Assembly (NCBI GenBank): GCA_002348905.1 | Contig: DEBW01000155.1 | Location: 4,495-22,515 of the forward strand | Reading direction: 5' to 3' | Source of the DNA: Ruminococcus flavefaciens | GTDB taxonomy: Bacteria > Bacillota > Clostridia > Oscillospirales > Ruminococcaceae | Length of the DNA stretch: 18,021 bases | Part shown: positions 1 through 6,642 of the stretch, in pieces | Numbering within the stretch: the stretch's first letter is position 1 | Layout of the letters: the number at the start of each line of letters is the position of its first letter | Translations under genes and position numbers: made by a program | The notes under the pieces: model-generated | The model's database searches: none | Told to the model about the DNA's origin: nothing | The model's input: only the letters and a program-made list of their open reading frames with translations

Positions 1-18
1 GGGCGGCGTTCCCTACAA
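1..18 (-). repeat. Partial copy of GTAGGG-type intergenic repeat
   Basis: Read on the minus strand this begins TTGTAGGGAACGCCGCCC. It shares the TTGTAGGG core and a GC-rich follow-on with the copies near 1684-1708 and at the right window end. It is cut by the window edge, so its full form cannot be seen. Confidence 0.5.
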
Positions 19-47
19 TGGGTTAATGTTTGTTTTCGTGCAAAGCA

Positions 48-70
48 AAAGGGCGGAAAATCCGCCCTTT
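48..70 (-). terminator. Rho-independent terminator of the Cache-GGDEF gene
   Basis: A perfect 10-base inverted repeat (AAAGGGCGGA, three-base loop, TCCGCCCTTT) lies just downstream of the minus-strand gene that ends at 103. On the minus strand the right arm continues into a short T-rich run (TTTTGCTTTG), as expected of an intrinsic terminator. Confidence 0.8.
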
Positions 71-71
71 C

Positions 72-99
72 TGAGTTCTAATTTCTGCGCTCTGAGTTC
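72..99 (-). repeat. Four-unit 7-base tandem repeat after a stop codon
   Basis: On the minus strand four consecutive heptamers follow the GGDEF gene's stop codon after three bases: GAACTCA, GAGCGCA, GAAATTA and GAACTCA, consensus about GNNNTCA. The first and last units are identical. The array runs directly into the terminator hairpin. A second array of the same size and consensus lies at 1710-1737. Function unknown. Confidence 0.65.
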
Positions 100-102
100 T
101 AA

Positions 103-1482
103 TCAAAACTGATTATCATGTTTAGCGTGGTATTCACGTTTATCCTCTTCCATAGCCTTTTTAGCGTCGATGAAGGTCTCTCTGAAATCCTTGTGCTTAT
201 CGGGAGAGAATGTTGAATATCCCTTGGCTACAGAGAGTTTAGCTTTGAGTTTGCTGTGTCCGTTGAAGGAAGTTATCGCCTTTTCGATGTCCTTGAAGAA
301 ATCGTCCATATCGTACTGGTTCTTTTCGGGGAGTATCGAGATAAATTCATCGCTTGCAACTCTGTATACGTTCTTGCTTCCGAATACATCTTTGAGTATA
401 TTGGCAGTACCGAAAAGAAGCTCATCGCCTGTCTGGAAGCCGTACAAGGTATTTATCGGATTGAGGTCGTTGAGGTCGAAGAAAGCGACTGAGAGTTTGC
501 CCTCGCCCTTTTCGATAGACCTGTCTACATCCTTTATCATTTTACCGTAAGCAGCCTTGTTTCCAACGCCTGTCATAGGGTCAAGGTAGGTCTGAGAATC
601 AACGTAGATGATGTAAGTTTTAAGCTTTTTCTGCATCTGAGCGATACTGCTACCGAGTTCTGAAAATTCATCTTTTGGTATATCTTCAATAGTTTCGCCT
701 GCTGCGAGAGCTTTGAGCAGACTGCTCTGATTTGTCGGGAGCATATCAAGCTTTTTAACAGAGGTCTTAGTGATAAGCGCATCAAGCTTGCTGAAATCCT
801 TGTTAAGCTCGTCAATTTCCTGATTAAGATCGTAGAAACGCTTTCTGTTGGCATGAGAAATGCCAACGGAAAGACCTACAGCTATAGCTGCGGATAAAAC
901 GGTAATTATAATAGATATTTTTCTGTGTGCGTATAATTTTGATTCATACCATTCAGCGTTAAAGTCAACACCGATAACACCTGCAACGTGACCTTGCTTA
1001 TCAAGTATAGGGCTGTAAGCTGAATAGAATCTGCCCCATGAATCGGAGTGCGGTTTCTTATCTACTGACGGAAAACCACGGGATGCGAGTATAAGGGCAT
1101 CTGTAGCTTCGATGTCCTGACCGAATTCAGCCGGTTCTTGTGTATCAGGGTCGATAGTGAAAGAGAAAGTTCCGTCGCCGTCTGAACGAACTGCATAAAT
1201 GTAGTCAAGCTCGATATTCTGCTGGAAAGAGCGCAGTATAGTAAGAGACTTTTCGTATTCCGGCGAGCCTTTGTCATCAGGTGTTATTTCCTTGAAAAAA
1301 TCACTGTCAAGCATATAAGCCGCTGTATTGGCGATATCGAGCATATGCTCTTCCATCTGGCTTCTCATAGTTTTCTTATGCTCATACAGGAGAATCGTAC
1401 TGAGTGATAGGTTTGTCACTATTAACAGGATTATGGCGAGTATAAAGTTACGTTTACTTATTTTAATTCTTTTTTCGTTCAT
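103..1482 (-). CDS. Membrane Cache-GGDEF protein with degenerate active site
   Basis: 459 residues. A first membrane helix at about 12-33 is followed by an outside Cache-like sensor domain at about 34-187, including the typical run YSPILDKQGHVAGVIGVDF. A second helix lies at about 188-208, then a linker and a C-terminal GGDEF domain at about 295-450. Diguanylate cyclases of this family make c-di-GMP from two GTP. The first metal Asp (D336) and the two residues that usually contact guanine (N344, D353) are kept. The signature itself reads ASDEF (376-380) instead of GGDEF, so the second glycine, which packs against GTP, is serine. No RxxD inhibitory site is seen upstream of it. Activity may therefore be weak or lost, leaving a ligand-sensing or GTP-binding role. 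The start is supported by an AGGA-containing site and the promoter at 1529-1557. The gene is a single transcription unit. Confidence 0.9.
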   Translation of the reverse strand: MNEKRIKISKRNFILAIILLIVTNLSLSTILLYEHKKTMRSQMEEHMLDIANTAAYMLDSDFFKEITPDDKGSPEYEKSLTILRSFQQNIELDYIYAVRSDGDGTFSFTIDPDTQEPAEFGQDIEATDALILASRGFPSVDKKPHSDSWGRFYSAYSPILDKQGHVAGVIGVDFNAEWYESKLYAHRKISIIITVLSAAIAVGLSVGISHANRKRFYDLNQEIDELNKDFSKLDALITKTSVKKLDMLPTNQSSLLKALAAGETIEDIPKDEFSELGSSIAQMQKKLKTYIIYVDSQTYLDPMTGVGNKAAYGKMIKDVDRSIEKGEGKLSVAFFDLNDLNPINTLYGFQTGDELLFGTANILKDVFGSKNVYRVASDEFISILPEKNQYDMDDFFKDIEKAITSFNGHSKLKAKLSVAKGYSTFSPDKHKDFRETFIDAKKAMEEDKREYHAKHDNQF

Positions 1483-1528
1483 AGTACATCACATCCTAAT
1501 ATATAATACATATGAAGTATATATGCAT

Positions 1529-1557
1529 ATTATATCATTGTTCGGATTCATTGTCAA
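1529..1557 (-). promoter_or_regulatory. Sigma-A promoter for the Cache-GGDEF gene
   Basis: On the minus strand a perfect -35 box TTGACA (1552-1557) and a perfect -10 box TATAAT (1529-1534) are separated by 17 bases. The -10 box lies about 46 bases upstream of the start codon at 1482. Confidence 0.85.
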
Positions 1558-1683
1558 TAGTAAATACTATTATTAAGAAAAAATTTATACTCTGATTTTT
1601 GTTTTGGTTGACAAAGAATGTCATACGTGAGGCTGATATCTGCATTAGTCTGTCAATAAACATAATAATTGCAGTAAAATTAG

Positions 1684-1708
1684 CGGACGACCAATGATCG
1701 TCCCTACA
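1684..1708 (-). terminator. GTAGGG-repeat hairpin, possible terminator of the amidase gene
   Basis: On the minus strand the sequence TGTAGGG is followed by a stem-loop. GGACGAUC pairs with GGUCGUCC around a three-base loop, including one G-U pair, and a short T-rich stretch (TAATTTT) follows. It lies 30 bases past the amidase stop codon, so it could end that transcript. It also belongs to the GTAGGG repeat family seen at both window ends. The weak T-tract makes termination efficiency uncertain. Confidence 0.5.
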
Positions 1709-1709
1709 C

Positions 1710-1737
1710 TGAGCACTGAGCTCTGATTTCTGAGAAC
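1710..1737 (-). repeat. Four-unit 7-base tandem repeat abutting the amidase stop codon
   Basis: Starting at the very next base after the TGA stop (1738-1740), the minus strand carries four heptamers: GTTCTCA, GAAATCA, GAGCTCA and GTGCTCA, consensus GNNNTCA. The array passes directly into the GTAGGG hairpin. Length, unit size and place relative to the gene match the array at 72-99. Confidence 0.7.
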
Positions 1738-2469
1738 TCACTCCTGTCCGCTGATATAATTATTGATGCCGTTGAATATAGTAAGAGCCACTTTTTCCTG
1801 ATATTCCTCAGTATTCAGCAAGGAAGCCTCCTCAGGGTTGGACATGAAACCGCACTCTACCATAACAGTCGGATTGTCGCTGTAGTAGCAGAGAAAGAGT
1901 TCCTTTCCGCAGAGCTTTATTTCACGCTTGTTGTCCGGCTGTAGGATATCCGCAAAGCTGGCTCTTAGGTTTTTGGCAAGTTCCTCGCTCCGGCTGTCAG
2001 AAGCCGAGTAAAACATCTGTGCGCCGTGGTATACCGGATCTGTGAACTGGTTCTGATGAATGGATATGCAAACTGCGTTGTCATACTTATTAAAAAGGGC
2101 GAGCCTGTTGTCCATGTCGGAGCTTTTCTGTGCGGCGATACCCTCAATGCCTTTGTCGTGTATCGAAATATCGCTGTCTCTTGTGACCTCTACCTCATAG
2201 CCGGATATCTCCAGCATATCACGAAGTCTTAGCAGTATACTCAGGTTTATGCCTTTTTCCGGCACTCCTTCGGCAGAAACACAGCCTCCGTCAAAACCTC
2301 CGTGACCTGCATCGAGAATGATAATGGGAAGCTCCTTTTCGCCGGTAATTGATGCCGGCACAGCCTTAGTTCCAACAGCATCGAGGAAGGTAAAAGCTCC
2401 TATAGCGCAGGCACAGCAGCAGAGAGTGATTCCGGATGCGATAAGTTTTGTTCTGTTCTTGTTGTTCAT
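1738..2469 (-). CDS. cwlD: CwlD-like N-acetylmuramoyl-L-alanine amidase (Amidase_3)
   Basis: 243 residues. The protein cuts the bond between N-acetylmuramic acid and L-alanine in peptidoglycan. CwlD of Bacillus does this during spore-cortex maturation, and the size matches (about 237). A membrane anchor or signal segment at about 8-30 places it outside the membrane. The zinc ligands are visible as H56 in DAGHGG, E71 in PEKGINL and H138 in ISIHQN. The catalytic Glu is E205 in VMVECGFMSNPEE. The stretch around HGAQMFY also resembles CwlD rather than larger autolysins. A longer frame opens at 2535, but the ATG at 2469 has an AAGGAG site seven bases upstream and gives a proper N-terminal anchor. 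No clear sigma-A promoter is visible between the MORN terminator and this start, which would fit a sporulation sigma factor, though that is inference. Confidence 0.88.
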   Translation of the reverse strand: MNNKNRTKLIASGITLCCCACAIGAFTFLDAVGTKAVPASITGEKELPIIILDAGHGGFDGGCVSAEGVPEKGINLSILLRLRDMLEISGYEVEVTRDSDISIHDKGIEGIAAQKSSDMDNRLALFNKYDNAVCISIHQNQFTDPVYHGAQMFYSASDSRSEELAKNLRASFADILQPDNKREIKLCGKELFLCYYSDNPTVMVECGFMSNPEEASLLNTEEYQEKVALTIFNGINNYISGQE

Positions 2470-2540
2470 GACCGTACTCCTTAAATCGTTTTTTGTAAAT
2501 TCTATGCAGGGAGACAGGGGAGTATGTCTGTTCATACAAC

Positions 2541-2573
2541 AAAAAAGAACACACCTCTAAAAAGTGTGTCCTT
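2541..2573 (-). terminator. Rho-independent terminator of the MORN gene
   Basis: On the minus strand AAGGACACAC pairs fully (one G-U) with GTGTGTTCTT around a nine-base loop and runs into TTTTTT then GTTG. It lies 38 bases past the MORN stop codon and separates that gene from the amidase gene. Confidence 0.85.
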
Positions 2574-2610
2574 CTTGATTATTTGGAAGAAAAATCTAAT
2601 GACCTTTTGT

Positions 2611-3921
2611 TTACGGGCGCTTTATAGCAATTGCTTCCTGACTGAGGAGCTTTCCGTTTTCCCAGACCTGACGCATTCTCAGACCGTTACGGTTTGTGAG
2701 CATACCCTCGCCGTTCTTCTTGCCCTTGTTCCAGTCACCTTCAAATTTTGCACCGGTAGCCCATATTTCGATGCCGTGACCGTGTTTGATATCGTGTTCC
2801 CATTCGCCGTCGTACTTGTCGCCGTTTTTCATAGTGAAACGACCGTGACCGTGACGCTCGCCATTGAGAAGCACTTCACCTTCGTATTTATTGCCGTTGC
2901 TGTAGTTGATAACTCTTTTTATCACAATTGAAGCATCAGAATTGAGGTCGATAGGTTCTTCATTCACTTTCTGACCTTCATCCCACACCTGACGCATTAT
3001 CCTGCCGTCTGTGCAGATATAGATACCGTCGCCGTTTTCTTTGCCTCCGACGAAATCGCACTCGAAAATATCACCGCTCTGATAGCAGATTATGCCGTGA
3101 CCGTCGTAAAGACCGTCTTTCCAGTCGCCGTCATATTTATCGCCTGAGCTGTAGTAAAAAACGCCGTGACCGTTTCGGTTGCCGTTTTTGTATTCGCCTT
3201 CGTGTCTGCTTCCGTCGCTGTAGTACATGACACCTTTTCCGTTAGGCAGACCAGCACGGTTTACCTCGCCTTCGTATCTGTCACCGCCGTCATATTCTAT
3301 TTCCTTTGTGATCTTGGCTTTAGCGGTGAGTATTTCCTCCTTGACGATATGGTCGTTGTCGTATAAGCGCTTGTAGGAGCTTCCGTCAGCTTTTTTGAGC
3401 ACAGCCTCGCCGTTGAGCAGACCGTCAGTCCACTTTCCGTCGATAACATCGCCGTTATTGCAGTGATAGATGCCCTTGCCGTTATACCTGTTTCTGAACC
3501 ATTCGCCTTCATATTTCACAGTACCGTTCTCGTAGAACTCCGTACCGTGACCTTGTTTCCAGCCGTCGTTGAAATCTCCGTCATATTCAAGTCTGCCGGA
3601 ATAGTGGAACTGTTTTCCTTTACCATTGAATTTATCGTCTGTGAAATCTCCGGCATAGACGAGAGAGCTTCCTGCATCATCATCGTCAGAGCCAACGTCA
3701 TAGTAACCCTTGGCATATTTTTTTCCGTAACCGCAAAGTTTTCCGTCCATCCATTCGCCGTCATATTCAATACCGACGCTATTCACAAAGACACCATGAC
3801 CATGAGGCAGTCTTGAAGAATTAACGTGTCCTGAATAATGACCTTCACCCAGGAAGCAGCTTTCATAGCTGATACCCTGAGCAACACCGTTCCTTACTTT
3901 AAGAACATCAAATACGCCCAT
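2611..3921 (-). CDS. MORN-repeat protein
   Basis: 436 residues made almost wholly of about 13 MORN repeats (pattern YxGxW-xxG-xxxGxGxxxxxxG), for example YDGEWMDGKLCGYG, YDGDWKDGLYDGHG and FEGDWNKGKKNGEG. MORN repeats form long beta-hairpin sheets that bind proteins or lipids; no enzyme domain is present. Three blocks of repeats are separated by charged linkers, and two of these linkers share the phrase MRQVW followed by an acidic or basic tail. There is no signal peptide or membrane segment, so a cytoplasmic scaffold role is likely. The frame opens at 4065, but the ATG at 3921 has AAGGAG seven to eight bases upstream, while the longer form would begin upstream of the clear promoter at 4006-4034. 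It is a single-gene unit with its own promoter and terminator. Function unknown. Confidence 0.85.
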   Translation of the reverse strand: MGVFDVLKVRNGVAQGISYESCFLGEGHYSGHVNSSRLPHGHGVFVNSVGIEYDGEWMDGKLCGYGKKYAKGYYDVGSDDDDAGSSLVYAGDFTDDKFNGKGKQFHYSGRLEYDGDFNDGWKQGHGTEFYENGTVKYEGEWFRNRYNGKGIYHCNNGDVIDGKWTDGLLNGEAVLKKADGSSYKRLYDNDHIVKEEILTAKAKITKEIEYDGGDRYEGEVNRAGLPNGKGVMYYSDGSRHEGEYKNGNRNGHGVFYYSSGDKYDGDWKDGLYDGHGIICYQSGDIFECDFVGGKENGDGIYICTDGRIMRQVWDEGQKVNEEPIDLNSDASIVIKRVINYSNGNKYEGEVLLNGERHGHGRFTMKNGDKYDGEWEHDIKHGHGIEIWATGAKFEGDWNKGKKNGEGMLTNRNGLRMRQVWENGKLLSQEAIAIKRP

Positions 3922-4005
3922 AATATCTCTCCTTATCATCACCTGTATCAAACCGGACATACTTTTAATGCAGGCATAATAAATACGAACTACTTCTGCA
4001 CCTAT

Positions 4006-4034
4006 ATTATACCACGAATTATCGGCAAGGTCAA
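4006..4034 (-). promoter_or_regulatory. Sigma-A promoter for the MORN gene
   Basis: On the minus strand TTGACC (4029-4034), a 17-base spacer and TATAAT (4006-4011) lie about 85 bases upstream of the ATG at 3921. The position rules out the upstream start at 4065 for most transcripts. Confidence 0.85.
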
Positions 4035-4298
4035 TAAATTTGGAAGAATTTCTGTATAATTTCACATTTGTATTACAGAATGGATAATTTTAGTGTGATA
4101 GAGTGATTATCTACTTAATTTTCATACATTCTGTTATATATTTGTGAACTTTGATAATTTCTTCACAGAGGTAAAGGTAAAAAATGACGGTACACAAGAT
4201 AAAACAATTACCTTATAATATGTCATGGTATTTGTTTTTTTTGAATATTATTGACCTAAATTACTGGTAAATTTAACTATCGTTTGTTATGTTTGAGA
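4035..4298. other. AT-rich divergent intergenic region
   Basis: This gene-free stretch lies between the promoters of the MORN gene and the polysaccharide operon. It holds an 8-base inverted repeat, ACAGAATG (4075-4082) and CATTCTGT (4127-4134), and a 28-codon reading frame at 4184-4270 listed separately. Nothing else is recognisable. Confidence 0.5.
4184..4270 (+). CDS. Possible 28-residue hydrophobic peptide (weak)
   Basis: ATG at 4184 follows GAGGTAAAGGTAAAA, which contains purine-rich Shine-Dalgarno-like runs. The frame encodes 28 residues with a polar start (MTVHKIKQ) and a hydrophobic, aromatic second half (MSWYLFFLNIIDLNYW), and stops at 4268-4270. No clear promoter is seen. The region is AT-rich, so chance is a real possibility. 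Confidence 0.2.
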   Translation: MTVHKIKQLPYNMSWYLFFLNIIDLNYW

Positions 4299-4327
4299 TT
4301 GACAAAGCCTTGGAAGTATGATATAAT
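4299..4327 (+). promoter_or_regulatory. Sigma-A promoter for the polysaccharide operon
   Basis: Perfect TTGACA (4299-4304), a 17-base spacer and perfect TATAAT (4322-4327). It is the only strong plus-strand promoter seen before the operon. The start site is expected near 4334, leaving a leader of about 150 bases before the first start codon at 4489. Confidence 0.88.
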
Positions 4328-4334
4328 TTTATTT

Positions 4335-4488
4335 ATGGTTTTGCCTTTAGGACGTTTTATTATTATTGATTTTATGCGTTTTTTTCCATTTGTTGACTTC
4401 GCATGAGAGTTTTGTATTTCTGAACAGGGCAAAACATAGTAGCTCTTGCTAACAAATATTAAAAAATAACATTACCGGGGGATGATAT
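4335..4488 (+). promoter_or_regulatory. Long 5' leader of the polysaccharide operon with nested inverted repeats
   Basis: The leader can fold into a long-range stem: GTTTTGCCTT (4338-4347) pairs with AGGGCAAAAC (4426-4435) with one G-U. It encloses a second stem, ATGCG (4374-4378) with CGCAT (4400-4404). A small TAGC/GCTA hairpin follows near 4441-4452. Inside lies a 10-codon frame, MRFFPFVDFA, at 4374-4406, without a well-placed ribosome site. No known riboswitch, JUMPstart or ops element was recognised. A regulatory role is inference from leader length and pairing. Confidence 0.4.
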
Positions 4489-5622
4489 ATGAAGGTTCTT
4501 AGCAAACACGTTCAGCTTTTAGCTTTTGCGTGTAATTTTATAGCTTTATATCTTCCTGACCTTTCGCTTATGTTCCCGCTGCCGATGAAAATGTTCAAGT
4601 ATTTATCGTATATACTGTTTGCTTTCGGTTGTGTCGGACGTGGATTTTCTTCAAAAAAATTCGGATATGCGATAGCTGCGCTTGCTTTTTCAGCAGGAAC
4701 GGCTGTTTTTACAAGGGATATATACTACTCATCATTGGTGCTGATAGCGTTTTCTATGTCTGATATAGACTATCATGAAGTATTCAAGCTGTCGTTCTAT
4801 CTTCTTTCCGGACTTATGATAACCACGCTTTTACTGGCATTTGCCGGTATTCTGCCTATGGTGGTCACTTCAAACAATATCATAAGCGGCAGAATGGGTA
4901 TGGGTTATTATCACAGCAATGTTCTGCCGCTGGTCATTTTCTACCTGCTGGTATTCAGGATATTCTGGAAGGACGGCGAGCTGAAACGTATTGAAATGAT
5001 AATGTGGTCTTGCATAGCAGGTGCTGTATATGTTGCTTGCCGCTCAAGAAACGGCTTCCTGCTGACGCTTATGCTCACATCGGCTTTCTTTGTAAAGACT
5101 TTCCCGAAGGCAGAAGAGAAAATAGAAAAGGTATTCAATTTTAAAATATGCAGGCTCTTTATGGATAATTCCATACTCCTTCTTTCTGCATTCAGCCTTA
5201 CAATGTCGCTTATCGCAGGAAAAGGTCTAAGGTGGGTATACCTCGTAAACAGGTTCTTCACCGGAAGATTTGCTCTCGCTTACCTTAAAATGCAGATCAT
5301 CGGACTTCATTTCATAAACCTTATGGGCAATGAGGAGTTCAATATCGGCTATACTCTCGATAACGGCTACATCTATACGATACTCAGATTCGGAATCCTG
5401 TTTATCCTTATATACATTGTCATCCAGAGAAGGATAGTCAAAAAGTGCGAGTATAATGTTTTCTGCATTTTTGCATTTGCAGTCGTGTCATTGTCAAACT
5501 TCATCGACAACGACCTTCTGAGCTACGGATTCCTGCCTCTGATAGTAATGGCTGCAAGCGACCACTGGCAGTTTTCATTCAGAGAGATATCCAAAAAATA
5601 TTTTGAAGGTGTGAAGGTATGA
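4489..5622 (+). CDS. wzy: Putative polysaccharide polymerase (Wzy-like)
   Basis: 377 residues, with about ten hydrophobic membrane helices and short loops. The family joins lipid-linked repeat units into polymer on the outer face of the membrane. Wzy proteins are poorly conserved, so the call rests on pattern: SGRMGMGYYHSN (near 133-144) resembles the R-x-G-hydrophobic-G-aromatic-x-H-x-N loop of Gram-positive polymerases. A charged SRNGFLLTL segment follows, and LDNGYIYTILRFGIL near the C-terminus resembles the typical 'lDn-Y' motif. It is the first gene of the operon. Its start follows GGGGG with seven bases of spacing, and its stop overlaps the next start as ATGA. An alternative is another integral membrane protein of the cluster. 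Confidence 0.72.
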   Translation: MKVLSKHVQLLAFACNFIALYLPDLSLMFPLPMKMFKYLSYILFAFGCVGRGFSSKKFGYAIAALAFSAGTAVFTRDIYYSSLVLIAFSMSDIDYHEVFKLSFYLLSGLMITTLLLAFAGILPMVVTSNNIISGRMGMGYYHSNVLPLVIFYLLVFRIFWKDGELKRIEMIMWSCIAGAVYVACRSRNGFLLTLMLTSAFFVKTFPKAEEKIEKVFNFKICRLFMDNSILLLSAFSLTMSLIAGKGLRWVYLVNRFFTGRFALAYLKMQIIGLHFINLMGNEEFNIGYTLDNGYIYTILRFGILFILIYIVIQRRIVKKCEYNVFCIFAFAVVSLSNFIDNDLLSYGFLPLIVMAASDHWQFSFREISKKYFEGVKV

Positions 5623-6638
5623 GCTTTTTTTCCATAATTATCCCGATATATAATGCTGAGAAATTTCTGGAAAAGACACTTGATTCCATAGCCGGTCAGA
5701 GCTGTAAGGACTATCAGGTCATCATGGTGAATGACGGCTCTAAGGATTCTTCTGAGGAGATATGCAGGCGGTATGCTGAAAAATATCCGGAATTCAGGCT
5801 CATAAGCAAGGAAAATTCAGGCGTTTCTGATACACGTAATACCGGCATAGAAAACGCCGACGGAAAGTATATCGTATTCGTAGATTCTGACGACCTTCTT
5901 CTTGACGGCGCACTTGAAGCTCTGAAAAAGAAAATAACCGAAAATGAGTATCCGGACATTGTTCTCGGCAACTACTGCACACGCTATCCTGACAGGTATG
6001 TGAAGGAAAGAGATGTCAAAGAGGGAATGTATCAGCATAACGACAATACCCTTGAACGCAAGATCATAGACTTTTACTTCGTCAGGTCAGACTGCGGAAA
6101 TCTCCGTACAGTATGGGCTAAGGCGTTCTCTTCCGAGCTTATAAAAAGCAATAAGATACATTTTAACCGTGATATCCGTATCGGAGAGGATATGGCATTC
6201 TTCCTTGAATGTGTATGCAACTGCAAAAACTACCTTGTTGTAAATGACCGTCTGTATGAGTACCTCATCAACAGCAACTCAGTTATGCAGTCGATGAAGT
6301 GGAACGGTTTCAATAAGAATATCCAGTACCTTCATGAGATAGAAAGAATAAACAAGCAGTATCAGCTTGGCATCGACCTCACTTCGGTGTGGCTTGAAAT
6401 ATCTGAAAAAGAGTGGATACTCTTTGACAGAGCAGCTGGAAGTTTCAGTTCAAAATGCAAGGAACTGAGCAGCATCATGAAAAATGACCTGTATAAAGAG
6501 TATTCTTCCAAAGAGCATAACGCCGGAAGATTCGGAAAACTTATGGGTCTTTACACGTTTGCCATAAGGCACAGGCTCACGCTTATGTTTATGGCATTGA
6601 TATCAGCAAAAAGCAAGAAATTACAGAGAGGAGCATAG
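5619..6638 (+). CDS. Family 2 glycosyltransferase
   Basis: 339 residues. An inverting GT-A enzyme that moves a sugar from a nucleotide donor to a growing lipid-linked chain at the inner membrane face. Residues 1-110 carry the family hallmarks: FSIIIPIYNAEKFLEKTLDS, VNDGSKDSS, ENSGVSDTRNTGI and the metal-binding VDSDD (88-92). GEDMAFFLE near 190 is the usual acceptor-side ED motif. The C-terminal part is basic and has a hydrophobic stretch near 315-330, probably for membrane contact. The start overlaps the polymerase stop by four bases, indicating translational coupling. Donor and acceptor cannot be told from sequence. Confidence 0.93.
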   Translation: MSFFSIIIPIYNAEKFLEKTLDSIAGQSCKDYQVIMVNDGSKDSSEEICRRYAEKYPEFRLISKENSGVSDTRNTGIENADGKYIVFVDSDDLLLDGALEALKKKITENEYPDIVLGNYCTRYPDRYVKERDVKEGMYQHNDNTLERKIIDFYFVRSDCGNLRTVWAKAFSSELIKSNKIHFNRDIRIGEDMAFFLECVCNCKNYLVVNDRLYEYLINSNSVMQSMKWNGFNKNIQYLHEIERINKQYQLGIDLTSVWLEISEKEWILFDRAAGSFSSKCKELSSIMKNDLYKEYSSKEHNAGRFGKLMGLYTFAIRHRLTLMFMALISAKSKKLQRGA

Positions 6639-6642
6639 TTAA

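Noticed and set aside
72..99. CRISPR-like short repeats
   Set aside because: Units are only 7 bases long, directly abutting, with no spacers and no cas genes.
1598..1640. TTGACA-like boxes in the region between the amidase and GGDEF genes
   Set aside because: No -10 box at suitable spacing follows on either strand, so only the pair at 1529-1557 is called.
2470..2535. N-terminal extension of the amidase to 2535
   Set aside because: The ATG at 2469 has a well-spaced AAGGAG and gives a normal membrane anchor; the extension has no ribosome site and overlaps the presumed untranslated region.
2524..2931. Plus-strand open frame of 135 codons, and others up to 3816
   Set aside because: They are antisense to the MORN gene. 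The repeated codon pattern of MORN repeats keeps the opposite frame open, giving valine- and phenylalanine-rich nonsense.
3922..4065. N-terminal extension of the MORN protein to 4065
   Set aside because: It would start upstream of the TTGACC-17-TATAAT promoter; the ATG at 3921 has a strong ribosome site.
4335..4488. JUMPstart/ops element or known riboswitch in the operon leader
   Set aside because: No GGCGGTAG core or recognisable riboswitch consensus was found; only unspecific inverted repeats are seen.
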